This document shows, piece by piece, positions 20,861 through 29,117 of a stretch of 64,000 nucleotides of DNA (position 1 is its first letter; each line of letters begins with the position of its first letter). Made by a program: the position numbers and the translations under genes. Under the pieces are notes generated by a model, which saw only the letters and a program-made list of their open reading frames with translations, was not told the DNA's origin and ran no database searches. The DNA lies in NCBI GenBank assembly GCA_944381375.1, contig CALWKX010000014.1:167590-231589 (forward strand). The letters are read 5' to 3'. This DNA comes from an uncultured Lachnospiraceae bacterium. Lineage in GTDB: Bacteria; Bacillota; Clostridia; Eubacteriales; Anaerofustaceae.

Positions 20861-21913
20861 ATGCGCAGAAATTTGTTTTTTATTATTTTCATTTCAATGA
20901 TAATATTTTTTATGTTGCCTGCATGTGCGGGTAATACCTCATACAATATTATTTTTATAGAATATTTTGGCGGCAATAATGACTTGTACTGTGAAAATAT
21001 ATGGCAGGGTATAAATGAATTTGCCTCTGAACGCGATATTTCATGCAAGCGTATTTCGCCTTCAGCAAATACATATGAAGCTTATTATTCCGCTGTTAAT
21101 GAAGCGGTTAATTATTCTGCTGAAATTATAGTAGTGCCTGGGTATATTTTTGAGACAGTTATAAAAGATGCACAAAGTAATTTCCCTGATGTAAAGTTTA
21201 TTATTTTAGACGCTAATATAAATACCAATGAATTTATCAACAGCGAAAATGTTTGCTCGGTAAGTTTTGCTGAACAGCAGGCGGGATATTTAGCCGGATA
21301 TGCAATGGTTAAAGAAGGTTTTGTTAATTTAGGTATAATGGGAGAGAATATTGCTGCTGTTTTAAGGTATTCTTATGGTTTCATAATGGGAGCCGATTCA
21401 GCGGCTTCGGAAATCGGGACAAATGTCAATATATATTATAAGACGACTGAAAATTCAGCGGCAAGCCCTGATATTCAGAACACAGCCAGCGAGTGGTACA
21501 ATGAAGGAGTACAGGCAATATTCGTATGCGCTGACAATATGAGCTATTCCGTCATGGCGGCAGCTGAAGAATATGATGACGCATGGGTGATAGGCTGCGA
21601 TGTTGACAGAAGCAGTGAGAGTTCTAAAGTCTATACGAGCGCGATAAAAGATTTTTCATTCTGTATAAAGTATTTGCTCGAACAGTATTATAACAACGGA
21701 AGTTTTATTTCGGGTCAGATTTTAATGGGAGCGCAGCAGGATGGCGTTGGGCTCTGCATGGAAACGTCTTTGTTCAAAAATTTCACTGTTGATGATTATG
21801 AATATCAATGCTCAATGCTTGATGAGGATACAGTTTCAGAGCTTCCTGATGAAGAAAGCGTCTTGCATGTTGGGCAATTACCTGTAAAAAGTGCTATAAT
21901 CGTAATCAAATAG
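20861..21913 (+). CDS. BMP/PnrA-family substrate-binding lipoprotein
   Basis: This codes for 350 residues. A signal peptide ends in the lipobox LPAC (Cys22), so the mature protein should be lipid-anchored outside the membrane. The remainder resembles the basic membrane protein (Bmp/PnrA/Med) family of type I periplasmic-binding folds, for example the EQQAGYLAGYAMVKEG block that follows the first lobe. Such proteins usually bind nucleosides for an ABC importer, but no permease or ATPase gene is adjacent. No Shine-Dalgarno sequence precedes the ATG. It is followed 11 bases later by an Fe-S protein gene. Confidence 0.75.
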   Translation: MRRNLFFIIFISMIIFFMLPACAGNTSYNIIFIEYFGGNNDLYCENIWQGINEFASERDISCKRISPSANTYEAYYSAVNEAVNYSAEIIVVPGYIFETVIKDAQSNFPDVKFIILDANINTNEFINSENVCSVSFAEQQAGYLAGYAMVKEGFVNLGIMGENIAAVLRYSYGFIMGADSAASEIGTNVNIYYKTTENSAASPDIQNTASEWYNEGVQAIFVCADNMSYSVMAAAEEYDDAWVIGCDVDRSSESSKVYTSAIKDFSFCIKYLLEQYYNNGSFISGQILMGAQQDGVGLCMETSLFKNFTVDDYEYQCSMLDEDTVSELPDEESVLHVGQLPVKSAIIVIK

Positions 21914-21924
21914 GGAGGATAGCA

Positions 21925-22644
21925 TTGAAAATAGATAAAAATAAATGTATTGGCTGCGGCTCATGTTCTGATTACTGTGTCATGCATTGTATTACTGCGC
22001 AAGATGATGTATTTTCTGTTAATGAGGATGAGTGCGTTGATTGTGGAGCATGCAAAAAATCCAGAGTATGTCCTGTAGATGCAATTTATATGCCTGAAGA
22101 AAATTATGAATACCCGCGTTGTATTCGTATGCAGTTCAGCGATCCAGCGGTAGAACATCCTGAAATGAAAGCATGGGGGAGAGGTATTGAACACGACAAA
22201 ACGAATGATGTTTTAGGCAAGTTCAAACGCGGAGAGTATTGCCTTATGCTTGAAATCGGCAGACCCATGTTGGGCGTAAGATTGTATCAGGTGGAGAGCC
22301 TTTTGACTAAACTGATCAGTCTTGGATTTGACGTCCAAAAAGATAATCCTCTTTTTTTGCTTATGACGGATAAAGACTCCGGTAAACTTAAAAGTGAAGT
22401 GTTAAACGAAAAGATAATGAATGCGACAATAGAGATTAAGCTTTTTGAGCATAATGTTGTGTCATCCTGCGAGAAAATAATTCAATTGCTTAATGAATTG
22501 GATACAGTCGTATCTGTGGGGCTTCTTACAAGATTCGATGATGATGGCTCTTTGCCAATTATACAAAAACTGGAAAATATAGGTATATGCGTCAGGCCAA
22601 ATGCTAAAATCAATGTTGGTTTAGGTCGTCCGCTGGTAGATTAA
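21925..22644 (+). CDS. Two-[4Fe-4S] ferredoxin-domain protein of unknown function
   Basis: This codes for 239 residues. The first about 60 are a 2[4Fe-4S] ferredoxin domain with CIGCGSCSDYC and CVDCGACKKSRVCPVDA. The remaining 180 residues form a separate soluble domain, without cysteines except two near the C-terminal half, that I do not recognise. The start is TTG at 21925 with GGGAGG upstream. The gene is tightly packed between the BMP lipoprotein and the cysteine-rich gene at 22656, so a shared redox role is likely. No substrate can be named. Confidence 0.75.
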   Translation: MKIDKNKCIGCGSCSDYCVMHCITAQDDVFSVNEDECVDCGACKKSRVCPVDAIYMPEENYEYPRCIRMQFSDPAVEHPEMKAWGRGIEHDKTNDVLGKFKRGEYCLMLEIGRPMLGVRLYQVESLLTKLISLGFDVQKDNPLFLLMTDKDSGKLKSEVLNEKIMNATIEIKLFEHNVVSSCEKIIQLLNELDTVVSVGLLTRFDDDGSLPIIQKLENIGICVRPNAKINVGLGRPLVD

Positions 22645-22655
22645 AGGAGGTAATT

Positions 22656-23291
22656 ATGAGTCATTCGTTGCATAGATACGGAAACAAAGAAGATTTATCA
22701 AACGATTATTGCATTTATGCACGTATTTCTAAAAAAATCAATGGAGAAGGCGGAGGCGTTAAACTTCAGCGTATATATGAAATATTTACTTCGGAAGATT
22801 TTGTTAACTACGGCTCTTTGAATGCCGGTTGCAGTCACCTCAGCGGTCTCGATGACGATGAATATAAGCGTATATTATTAAATTCCAGCGGTATAATAGT
22901 GACTTACAGCTCTTTGGAATCTGTCAGAAATGTGCTTAAGAAGTTAAAAGAAGAAAATTTGGGCGTCTCAATAGTCGTAAGCGGATTAATAGATGAAACA
23001 GTAAAAACAGCCCATCAGTTGGATCTAAAACCTCATACAGCGGTACTTTCATTAGGCGTATACGGCAATACAAAACTTTTGCCGGATGAAGATACTCTTA
23101 AAATTACAACAATGTGTGGACATAGTTTAATATCTTCTCAAATCGTACAAAAGGCGAAGCTTGAGGTATGTAACGGACAGTGTGCTTCAAAGGCTGCTAT
23201 GGCCATTGAAAGGCCATGTACGTGCGGTATATTCAATATACAAAGATGTTCTGATTTGCTCAATAATACCCTTGACAATGAATCGGATTAA
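22656..23291 (+). CDS. Cysteine-rich protein of unknown function, partner of the ferredoxin-domain protein
   Basis: This codes for 211 residues and is soluble. The C-terminal third has a cysteine cluster: TMCGHS, VCNGQC, RPCTCGIF and QRCSD, which looks like a metal or Fe-S site. The N-terminal two thirds appear alpha/beta (SGIIVTYSSLESVRNVLKKL, VSIVVSGLIDETVK). An AAAGGAGG site precedes the ATG, 11 bases after the upstream stop. The -35 of the infC leader lies inside its last codons. I do not recognise the family. Confidence 0.7.
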   Translation: MSHSLHRYGNKEDLSNDYCIYARISKKINGEGGGVKLQRIYEIFTSEDFVNYGSLNAGCSHLSGLDDDEYKRILLNSSGIIVTYSSLESVRNVLKKLKEENLGVSIVVSGLIDETVKTAHQLDLKPHTAVLSLGVYGNTKLLPDEDTLKITTMCGHSLISSQIVQKAKLEVCNGQCASKAAMAIERPCTCGIFNIQRCSDLLNNTLDNESD

Positions 23292-23300
23292 TGATAAAAT
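23272..23300 (+). promoter_or_regulatory. Sigma-A promoter of the infC-rpmI-rplT operon
   Basis: Consensus TTGACA at 23272-23277, a 17-bp spacer and TAAAAT at 23295-23300. The start near 23307 opens the L20-type leader. Confidence 0.85.
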
Positions 23301-23306
23301 CTCTAC

Positions 23307-23409
23307 GTTAGTAAAGCAGAAGGAATTGCTTCTCACCTTGTGTGACGTAAAGTTGCCGGGTTAATACATTTGTTGTATTATGGCTGCAGATTCCTTGCAG
23401 CTATTTTTA
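23307..23409 (+). promoter_or_regulatory. L20-type autoregulatory leader with intrinsic terminator
   Basis: The leader has GCAGAAGGAATTGCTTCTCA hairpin elements, a TCACCTTG segment, a TAATACA/TGTATTA stem, and a terminator GCTGCA (23383-23388) paired with TGCAGC (23396-23401) before TATTTTTAT. In low-GC Gram-positives L20 binds such a leader to promote premature termination of infC-rpmI-rplT. The assignment rests on position, gene order and the terminator. Confidence 0.75.
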
Positions 23410-23426
23410 TTGGGAGGTGTGTTCGC

Positions 23427-23942
23427 ATCAAAGGATATCAGATCAATGAAATGATCAGAGATAAGGAAGTTCGCGTAATTGACGAGAATGGTCAAATGAT
23501 TGGTATTATGACTTCAGAAGCCGCTTTAAAGACGGCGGGCGATAAAGATCTTGATCTTGTTAAAGTTTCTCCGGATTCTAATCCTCCGGTATGCAAAATC
23601 ATGGATTACGGCAAGTTTAAATACGAGCAGAACCGTAAGGAAAAAGAGAGTAAAAAAAATCAGAAAGTTATAACCGTCAAAGAGATAAGAACTTCAGTCC
23701 GTGTGCAAGAGCATGATTTGAATGTAAAAATAAAAAACATACAGAAATTTCTTGCTGACGGAGATAAAGTTAAAGTATCTGTTCGTTTCAGAGGCAGAGA
23801 AATGGCTTATGTGGATAAAGGCAAAGCTCTGCTTTTAAAAATGAAAGATATTCTGGGCGATACATGTATCTGCGATAAAGAACCTGCTATGGAGGGACGA
23901 AGCTATGTAATGTATTTGTCCCCGGCTAACGTAAAAAAATAA
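23427..23942 (+). CDS. infC: Translation initiation factor IF-3
   Basis: IF-3 binds the 30S subunit and checks the start codon. I place the start at ATC 23427, seven bases after GGGAGGTG (23412-23419). No ATG, GTG or TTG lies between that site and the conserved [18 protein letters not shown] at 23370 falls in the leader before its terminator. Rare start codons (AUU, AUC, AUA) are typical of infC, since IF-3 represses its own non-standard start. This gives 171 residues with the N-terminal domain, the KE linker and the C-terminal [14 protein letters not shown] block. Confidence 0.88.
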   Translation: MKGYQINEMIRDKEVRVIDENGQMIGIMTSEAALKTAGDKDLDLVKVSPDSNPPVCKIMDYGKFKYEQNRKEKESKKNQKVITVKEIRTSVRVQEHDLNVKIKNIQKFLADGDKVKVSVRFRGREMAYVDKGKALLLKMKDILGDTCICDKEPAMEGRSYVMYLSPANVKK

Positions 23943-23961
23943 ACTACGGGAGGATTTTTAT

Positions 23962-24156
23962 ATGCCTAAAATGAAATCGCACAGAGGTGCATCAAAAAGA
24001 TTCAAAAGAAGAAAGTCTGGCCTTATATCCAAGTCCAGCGCATATAAGAACCATATCTTAAACAAAAAATCCACTAAAAGAAAAAGACATTTGAGAAAAG
24101 GCGGTTTTGTTTCAGCGGCCGATTCATCTAACATTGCTAAAATAATAGTGAGATAG
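23962..24156 (+). CDS. rpmI: Ribosomal protein L35
   Basis: This is a 64-residue basic large-subunit protein. [17 protein letters not shown] and the [12 protein letters not shown] segment are typical L35. It has a GGGAGG ribosome site and lies 15 bases before rplT. Confidence 0.97.
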   Translation: MPKMKSHRGASKRFKRRKSGLISKSSAYKNHILNKKSTKRKRHLRKGGFVSAADSSNIAKIIVR

Positions 24157-24171
24157 GAAGGGGAAGAATTT

Positions 24172-24531
24172 ATGGCCAGAGTAAAAAAGGGATTAAATGC
24201 AAAGAAAAAGCATAGAAAAATATTAAAAGCCGCCAAAGGTTATTACGGAGCAAAATCAAAATTATACAGACCTGCTAATGAAGCCGTTATGCGTGCGCTT
24301 AGAAGCGCATATGTCGGCAGAAAGCAAAGAAAAAGAGACATGCGCAGACTTTGGATAACTAGAATCAATGCTGCTGCAAGATTAAACGACATGAGTTATT
24401 CGCGCTTGATGAATGGTCTTAAATTAGCCGGTGTACAGATTGACAGAAAGATTCTTGCAGATCTTGCAATGAATGATCCTAAAGGATTTGAGCAAATTGC
24501 TGCTAAAGCCAAAGCCGCATTGGCTAAATAA
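24172..24531 (+). CDS. rplT: Ribosomal protein L20
   Basis: This is a 119-residue early-assembly large-subunit protein and the likely repressor that binds the operon leader. [26 protein letters not shown] and [18 protein letters not shown] are diagnostic. Confidence 0.97.
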   Translation: MARVKKGLNAKKKHRKILKAAKGYYGAKSKLYRPANEAVMRALRSAYVGRKQRKRDMRRLWITRINAAARLNDMSYSRLMNGLKLAGVQIDRKILADLAMNDPKGFEQIAAKAKAALAK

Positions 24532-24533
24532 AT

Positions 24534-24560
24534 AAAAAAAGCGTTATCAACGCTTTTTTT
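24534..24560 (+). terminator. Intrinsic terminator after rplT
   Basis: AAAAAAAGCGTT pairs with AACGCTTTTTTT around ATC; runs of A and T on either side make it potentially active in both directions. Confidence 0.9.
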
Positions 24561-24605
24561 AAAATTGTATTCATACTTGTGATTTTGGGAAAATGACCAA
24601 TATTT

Positions 24606-24634
24606 AAAGCCAACCGCATAAATCGGTTGGCTTT
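24606..24634 (-). terminator. Hairpin after the M23 peptidase gene
   Basis: An 11-bp perfect stem, AAAGCCAACCG with CGGTTGGCTTT, lies 13 bases beyond the minus-strand stop codon. It lacks a strong T-tract on the minus strand, so it may act together with the adjacent rplT terminator. Confidence 0.6.
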
Positions 24635-24646
24635 GTTTATTTATTG

Positions 24647-25810
24647 TCATCTAACAAGGTAATCCATAGGATCTTTATTTACGCCGTTTATCATAACTTC
24701 TACATGGAGGTGAGGACCTGTTGAGTTCCCTGTACTGCCAACATAAGACAATATGTCGCCTTGCTGTACTATATCTCCAACAGATACGTTCAAACGGCTC
24801 GCATGTGCGAACAGCATTTTCCATTGATTGCCGTATTCATCTTCACCCAAATCAAGGACTACGCAATAACCATAGCCTCCATACCAGCTTGATAAAATAA
24901 CTTTACCATTGCCAGGTGCGATAATAGGAGTGCCGTAGCTGGCTCCTATATCTGTACCGTAATGCATGCTCCAATAACCTGATATCGGATGCCATCTGTA
25001 TCCGAATTCATCTGTAATTCCATAATATCCCGGAGTAGGCCAGATAAGGTAGGAAAAATCGTTGCTGTATTCTCCGCTGCCATTTATTTGAGCTAATTCC
25101 CGCCTTAAAGCAAGAGCGTCTTTTTCCTGCTGTTCTACCAATGCAGTATAATATACAGCATTAGACATTGCCAGATCAATAGCGTCCTGCTTTTCTTCTT
25201 GCTGAGCGGCAAGATTTGCTTCCTGCACTTTCAGATTTTCAAGTATGGAATTGATTTTGTTGTATTCCGTTTCTATTTCTATCTTTTTAGCTTCAATAGT
25301 TTTTTCTGTTTCTATGAGTTTTGCGGCAATCTCGTTATCATATGACATAATAGATTGTATAGTAAATAGACGGCTTATGAAATCAGAAAAATTTTCTGCA
25401 CCGAACAAAACCTCAAGATAACCCATATCGCCGTACATATACATTACTGCAATTCGTTCGTCCAGCATTTGCTGATATGTAATGCGTTCAGCAGTAGCTT
25501 TGTCAAGTTCGAGCTGTGCAGCGTCAAGCCTTGCCTGCGCTTCATCTTTTTGTTCATTATAATCGTCTATGAGCGCCTGAGTTTCAGCCATTTGTTCATC
25601 AAGCCTTCTCATTTCATTATTTAAAACCGCAGCTATTTCTTCTTGCGCAGCCGCTGCATCTTTATTGTTTTCTATCTCTTGTAAAAGCTGGTCCAGTTGT
25701 TCCTGAGTTGCTTCAGCCTGAACTTTGTTGGGGATAACTGCCGAGAAAAATGTAATTGATAACGCCAATATCAAGAATAAAGCAATGTTTTTTACAGTCT
25801 TTTTTTTCAT
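24647..25810 (-). CDS. M23 (LytM) murein hydrolase with N-terminal coiled coil, EnvC-like
   Basis: This codes for 387 residues. A signal peptide (about 1-31) is followed by a long coiled coil (about 35-255, rich in Q, E, A). A C-terminal LytM domain has HYGTDIGA (metal-binding His and Asp) and GPHLHVEV, so the zinc site looks intact. The layout matches EnvC- or PcsB-type hydrolases controlled by FtsEX. It lies eight bases after ftsX on the same strand, which supports that the two act together in septal or cell-wall hydrolysis. Confidence 0.88.
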   Translation of the reverse strand: MKKKTVKNIALFLILALSITFFSAVIPNKVQAEATQEQLDQLLQEIENNKDAAAAQEEIAAVLNNEMRRLDEQMAETQALIDDYNEQKDEAQARLDAAQLELDKATAERITYQQMLDERIAVMYMYGDMGYLEVLFGAENFSDFISRLFTIQSIMSYDNEIAAKLIETEKTIEAKKIEIETEYNKINSILENLKVQEANLAAQQEEKQDAIDLAMSNAVYYTALVEQQEKDALALRRELAQINGSGEYSNDFSYLIWPTPGYYGITDEFGYRWHPISGYWSMHYGTDIGASYGTPIIAPGNGKVILSSWYGGYGYCVVLDLGEDEYGNQWKMLFAHASRLNVSVGDIVQQGDILSYVGSTGNSTGPHLHVEVMINGVNKDPMDYLVR

Positions 25811-25818
25811 GCTTGCTC

Positions 25819-26724
25819 CTATACATGCAAAAATTTTTTAATAGAAAATGAACTTCCGATAGTTCCTAAAAGTATTCCGTACAGAACGAAATATACAAAA
25901 ATCTGAGTTATTACTGCTGAAGGAGACGCCAGAGTTGCCCCTAATGGCAGAGTAGTCAAAGAACCTATTAAGATTCCATAAACAAAATAATATAAACTTC
26001 TAAGAATCAATACTGATATAAGCGCTCCGAAAACACCAAGCAGCGAGCCTTCGATAATAAAAGGTATTCTAATATACCAGTTTGTCGCGCCGACATATTT
26101 CATGATGGTTATTTCGTTTTTTCTGGAAAATACCGTAAGTTTGATTGTATTGAATATGATAAATACGGCTATCAGGCTTAATATAGCGAATATAACCCAG
26201 CTGATAATATTAGTGAATTTTGTGAAAGACAGCAGTTTTTCTACAGTTTGTTCACCGTATACAGCATCTCTTACGCCATCCATTTCTACTGCTTTTAAAT
26301 ATACATCATGTATATTTTCCGGAGTTTTAAGCTTTACTATATAAGAATCAGGTATGGGTGAATTACCGTCTGTATAGCCGCTGAAAAGATATTCACTATC
26401 TTCTCCAAGGCTTGCCTTGAAATTTTCAAGCGCTTGCTGTCTTGATTCGTATGTAACGCTTTCGACATTCTCATCGGCAAGCAGATTATTATAAATGTAA
26501 TCCCTTTGCAGCTGTGTCGCGTCATCAAGAAGGTAAACCTTTATTTCAAGATTGCCTTCTATTTGATCTATTATATGATTGACGTTTATAACTATAGTGA
26601 AAATAACTCCTACTATGACAAGCGCGGAAACAACAGAAAGCACAGAAGCTATACTCATAACGGTATTTCTTTTAATGCTGTTTAAAGAGTCTCTTATAAA
26701 TATCTTAAAAGTTGAAAATTTAAT
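25819..26724 (-). CDS. ftsX: Cell division ABC transporter subunit FtsX (apparent ATT start)
   Basis: FtsX is the four-segment membrane partner of FtsE, with a large extracytoplasmic domain between segments 1 and 2. The first ATG (26658) would give 279 residues lacking the conserved cytoplasmic N-terminus. The frame stays open upstream to a TAG and encodes KFSTFKIFIRDSLNSIKRN, a good FtsX start, but contains no ATG, GTG or TTG. ATT at 26724-26722 overlaps the ftsE stop as ATTAA, with a GGGGG run just upstream, and gives 301 residues. If that start is wrong, use 26658. Confidence 0.85.
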   Translation of the reverse strand: MKFSTFKIFIRDSLNSIKRNTVMSIASVLSVVSALVIVGVIFTIVINVNHIIDQIEGNLEIKVYLLDDATQLQRDYIYNNLLADENVESVTYESRQQALENFKASLGEDSEYLFSGYTDGNSPIPDSYIVKLKTPENIHDVYLKAVEMDGVRDAVYGEQTVEKLLSFTKFTNIISWVIFAILSLIAVFIIFNTIKLTVFSRKNEITIMKYVGATNWYIRIPFIIEGSLLGVFGALISVLILRSLYYFVYGILIGSLTTLPLGATLASPSAVITQIFVYFVLYGILLGTIGSSFSIKKFLHV

Positions 26725-27400
26725 TGTAATAACCCCCTATCTTGTCGCTTACGAGATGGCCTTTGTCCAAAACTATTACTCGTCTTTTCATTCTGTCTAC
26801 CATGGTTATATCATGGGTAGCGATTATTACTGTAGTGCCCATGGAATTAATATCGCTGAGCAAATCCATTATGCCTGCGCTTGTTACAGGATCAAGATTG
26901 CCTGTGGGTTCGTCACAAATAAGTATATTCGGGCTGTTGATTATTGAGCGGGCTATAGCCACTCTTTGTTGTTCGCCTCCGGATAACGTGCTTGGGTATT
27001 TGCGGGCTTTGTCCCGTAAACCAACAGTGTTCAGGATTTTAGGCGTAAGCTGCTGGATTTTTTTTGGATTTGCCTGTACTATTTCCATAGCAAATGAGAT
27101 ATTTTCGTATACAGTTTTTGATTCAAGCAATCTGAAATCCTGAAAAACAACGCCTATTTTCCTTCTGTAATAGGGAAGCTCTTTTTCTTTGAGTTTCATT
27201 ATGTTTTTGCCGGAAACCTTCAAAGTACCGCTCGTAGGATAAACCTCACGCAAAAGCATTTTCATCAATGTGGATTTTCCAGCTCCGCTTTTACCCACAA
27301 TAAAAATAAATTCGCCCTGTTTAATATCCAAATTGATATTTCTTAGAGCATAATTTTCGTCTTCATCATAGCGTTTTGATATATTCTGAAAGGTAATCAA
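26720..27400 (-). CDS. ftsE: Cell division ATP-binding protein FtsE
   Basis: This is a 226-residue ABC ATPase with Walker A VGKSGAGKSTLMK, signature LSGGEQQRVAIAR, Walker B ILICDEPTGNLDP and the switch His in ATHD. FtsE with FtsX transmits cytosolic ATP hydrolysis to cell-wall hydrolases. In Clostridia it follows the order ftsE-ftsX-peptidase, as here. Its stop codon overlaps the putative ftsX ATT start. Confidence 0.93.
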   Translation of the reverse strand: MITFQNISKRYDEDENYALRNINLDIKQGEFIFIVGKSGAGKSTLMKMLLREVYPTSGTLKVSGKNIMKLKEKELPYYRRKIGVVFQDFRLLESKTVYENISFAMEIVQANPKKIQQLTPKILNTVGLRDKARKYPSTLSGGEQQRVAIARSIINSPNILICDEPTGNLDPVTSAGIMDLLSDINSMGTTVIIATHDITMVDRMKRRVIVLDKGHLVSDKIGGYYN

Positions 27401-27503
27401 TTTGAAATTTGCTCTCTTTCACGGTAACTTTTTTGTCACTTTTACAAGTATTTTATCATATCTTATACAGCATATCAACACTTTCTCAACAAAATAAAAT
27501 ATT

Positions 27504-27530
27504 AAAAAAACCGCTTGAAAAGCGGTTTTT
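27504..27530 (-). terminator. Intrinsic terminator of the ABC importer operon
   Basis: On the minus strand AAAAACCGCTT pairs with AAGCGGTTTTTTT around TTC. It separates the importer operon from the ftsE promoter region. Confidence 0.85.
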
Positions 27531-27554
27531 GAAGCAAATTTACAATAATTGGCA

Positions 27555-28364
27555 TTATTCACCAAATTTTTTCAATATACATTTTTCCAAACTGGATATC
27601 ATAAGATACATCGCCGCCGCGCACAGTGCAAGTATAATTACTCCGGCCATAACAAGATCAAGATTAAATACTTGCGATCCATACATAATAAGATAACCCA
27701 GCCCTGCTTTGCTTACTAAAAATTCACCCATTATTACGCCTACCCAGCTTAATCCAACGTTTATTTTTAGTACGCTTAGAATATTGACGTAACTTGCAGG
27801 AAGCAGCACTTTGAATAATGTTTGTTTTTTTGAAGCTTTAAAAGTTTGCATGAGCATGAGTTTTTCTTCATCCACTGATTTTAGTCCCGCATAAATCCCA
27901 ATTATAGTTGTTATGAGAGATATTGCCAGCGTCATTATAATGATTGATTTCACTCCGGCTCCTGCCCATATGATTATCACAGGACCCAAAGCGATTTTTG
28001 GCAATGCGTTTAAGACAACCAGGTAAGGATCGCAGACCTTTGCAGCCGAAGGAAACCACCAAAGCAAAACGGAAACTACAGTGCCTATAAGCATGCCGAG
28101 GATAAATCCTATAATACTTTCTCCGAGCGTAGTAAATAAATGCGTAAACAGTTGCCCTTTAGTCAGCAAATTTATAATTGTCTCTATTATTCTCAAAGGA
28201 GAACTCGTTATGAAATCATTTATCCATTTTTTATCGGCTGCTATCTGCCATAGTACTATCAGAAAACAAAGTATTCCGAACTGCCATATTAAGGTTGTTA
28301 TTTTATTTCGTTTGATTCTTTTTAAATATTCTAAATGTTCATCAGAAGGTTTTTTATCGTACAT
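27555..28364 (-). CDS. ABC importer permease, SsuC/TauC-like
   Basis: This codes for 269 residues from the ATG at 28364, which overlaps the end of the ATPase gene; an in-frame ATG at 28406 lies within that gene and has no ribosome site. Five to six membrane segments and the EAA-like loop (YAGLKSVDEEKLMLMQTFKASKKQTLFKV, quoted in part as YAGLKSVDEEKLMLMQTF) are typical of the nitrate/sulfonate/taurine type. Substrate cannot be told from sequence. Confidence 0.87.
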   Translation of the reverse strand: MYDKKPSDEHLEYLKRIKRNKITTLIWQFGILCFLIVLWQIAADKKWINDFITSSPLRIIETIINLLTKGQLFTHLFTTLGESIIGFILGMLIGTVVSVLLWWFPSAAKVCDPYLVVLNALPKIALGPVIIIWAGAGVKSIIIMTLAISLITTIIGIYAGLKSVDEEKLMLMQTFKASKKQTLFKVLLPASYVNILSVLKINVGLSWVGVIMGEFLVSKAGLGYLIMYGSQVFNLDLVMAGVIILALCAAAMYLMISSLEKCILKKFGE

Positions 28365-29109
28365 GAATATCGAGATCCTTCCATATTTTATCGTAATATC
28401 CAGCAAATTCTTTGGCTTTTCTGCGTTCTATGCAAGACAAGGTATGCGGCGTGAGATTTATTTCATAAATGCTTTTAATGGTTGCAGGTCTTTTTGACAT
28501 AACAACGACTTTATCTGCCAGACTTATTGCTTCCGATATATCATGCGTTACCAGTAACGCCGTCTTATTCTGCGAGTGGATTATTTTGCCTATATCATCG
28601 CTTACTGCCAACCTAGTCTGATAGTCCAAAGCGCTGAACGGTTCATCCAGCAGTAAAATTTCAGGTTTTAAAGCCAGTGTTCTTATGAGCGCTGCCCTTT
28701 GTCGCATCCCGCCCGAAAGTTGATAAGGATAAGAATTCATAAATTCTTCCAAGCCGTAAGTTTTAAGCAGTTCCTTAACGTATTCGATGTTTTCTTCATT
28801 GTCTTTTTTCTGTATTTCGAGACCTAAAGTCGCGTTTTTAAATATTGTTCTCCATGGCAGCAAATGATCTTTTTGAAGCATATATCCGATGCTGGGTTTA
28901 TTGCCGTTAAATATACATTCCCCGCCGGTAGGCGGTGTAAGACCTGCTATGATTGATAATATTGTTGATTTTCCGCATCCGCTCGGGCCTACAATTGCAA
29001 TGAAATCTCCTTTATATACGTTCATGGAAAAGCCTTCAATCGCAACTGTTTCCTCATTTACCGTGTGATAGACTTTCGATATGTTTTGTATTTCGACCAA
29101 AGGCTTCAT
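28354..29109 (-). CDS. ABC importer ATP-binding protein, SsuB/TauB-like
   Basis: This codes for 251 residues with Walker A VGPSGCGKSTILS, signature LSGGMRQRAALIR, Walker B ILLLDEPFSALD and the switch His (THDISEA). It powers the adjacent permease. It lies eight bases after the binding-protein gene and overlaps the permease gene by 11 bases. Confidence 0.9.
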   Translation of the reverse strand: MKPLVEIQNISKVYHTVNEETVAIEGFSMNVYKGDFIAIVGPSGCGKSTILSIIAGLTPPTGGECIFNGNKPSIGYMLQKDHLLPWRTIFKNATLGLEIQKKDNEENIEYVKELLKTYGLEEFMNSYPYQLSGGMRQRAALIRTLALKPEILLLDEPFSALDYQTRLAVSDDIGKIIHSQNKTALLVTHDISEAISLADKVVVMSKRPATIKSIYEINLTPHTLSCIERRKAKEFAGYYDKIWKDLDIHVR

Positions 29110-29117
29110 ATCACTTA

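Noticed and set aside
23161..23364. 67-codon plus-strand frame across the end of the 22656 gene and the infC leader
   Set aside because: It overlaps the promoter and leader RNA, and has no ribosome site.
27409..27696. 95-codon plus-strand frame over the importer terminator
   Set aside because: It runs through an intrinsic terminator and is antisense to the permease.
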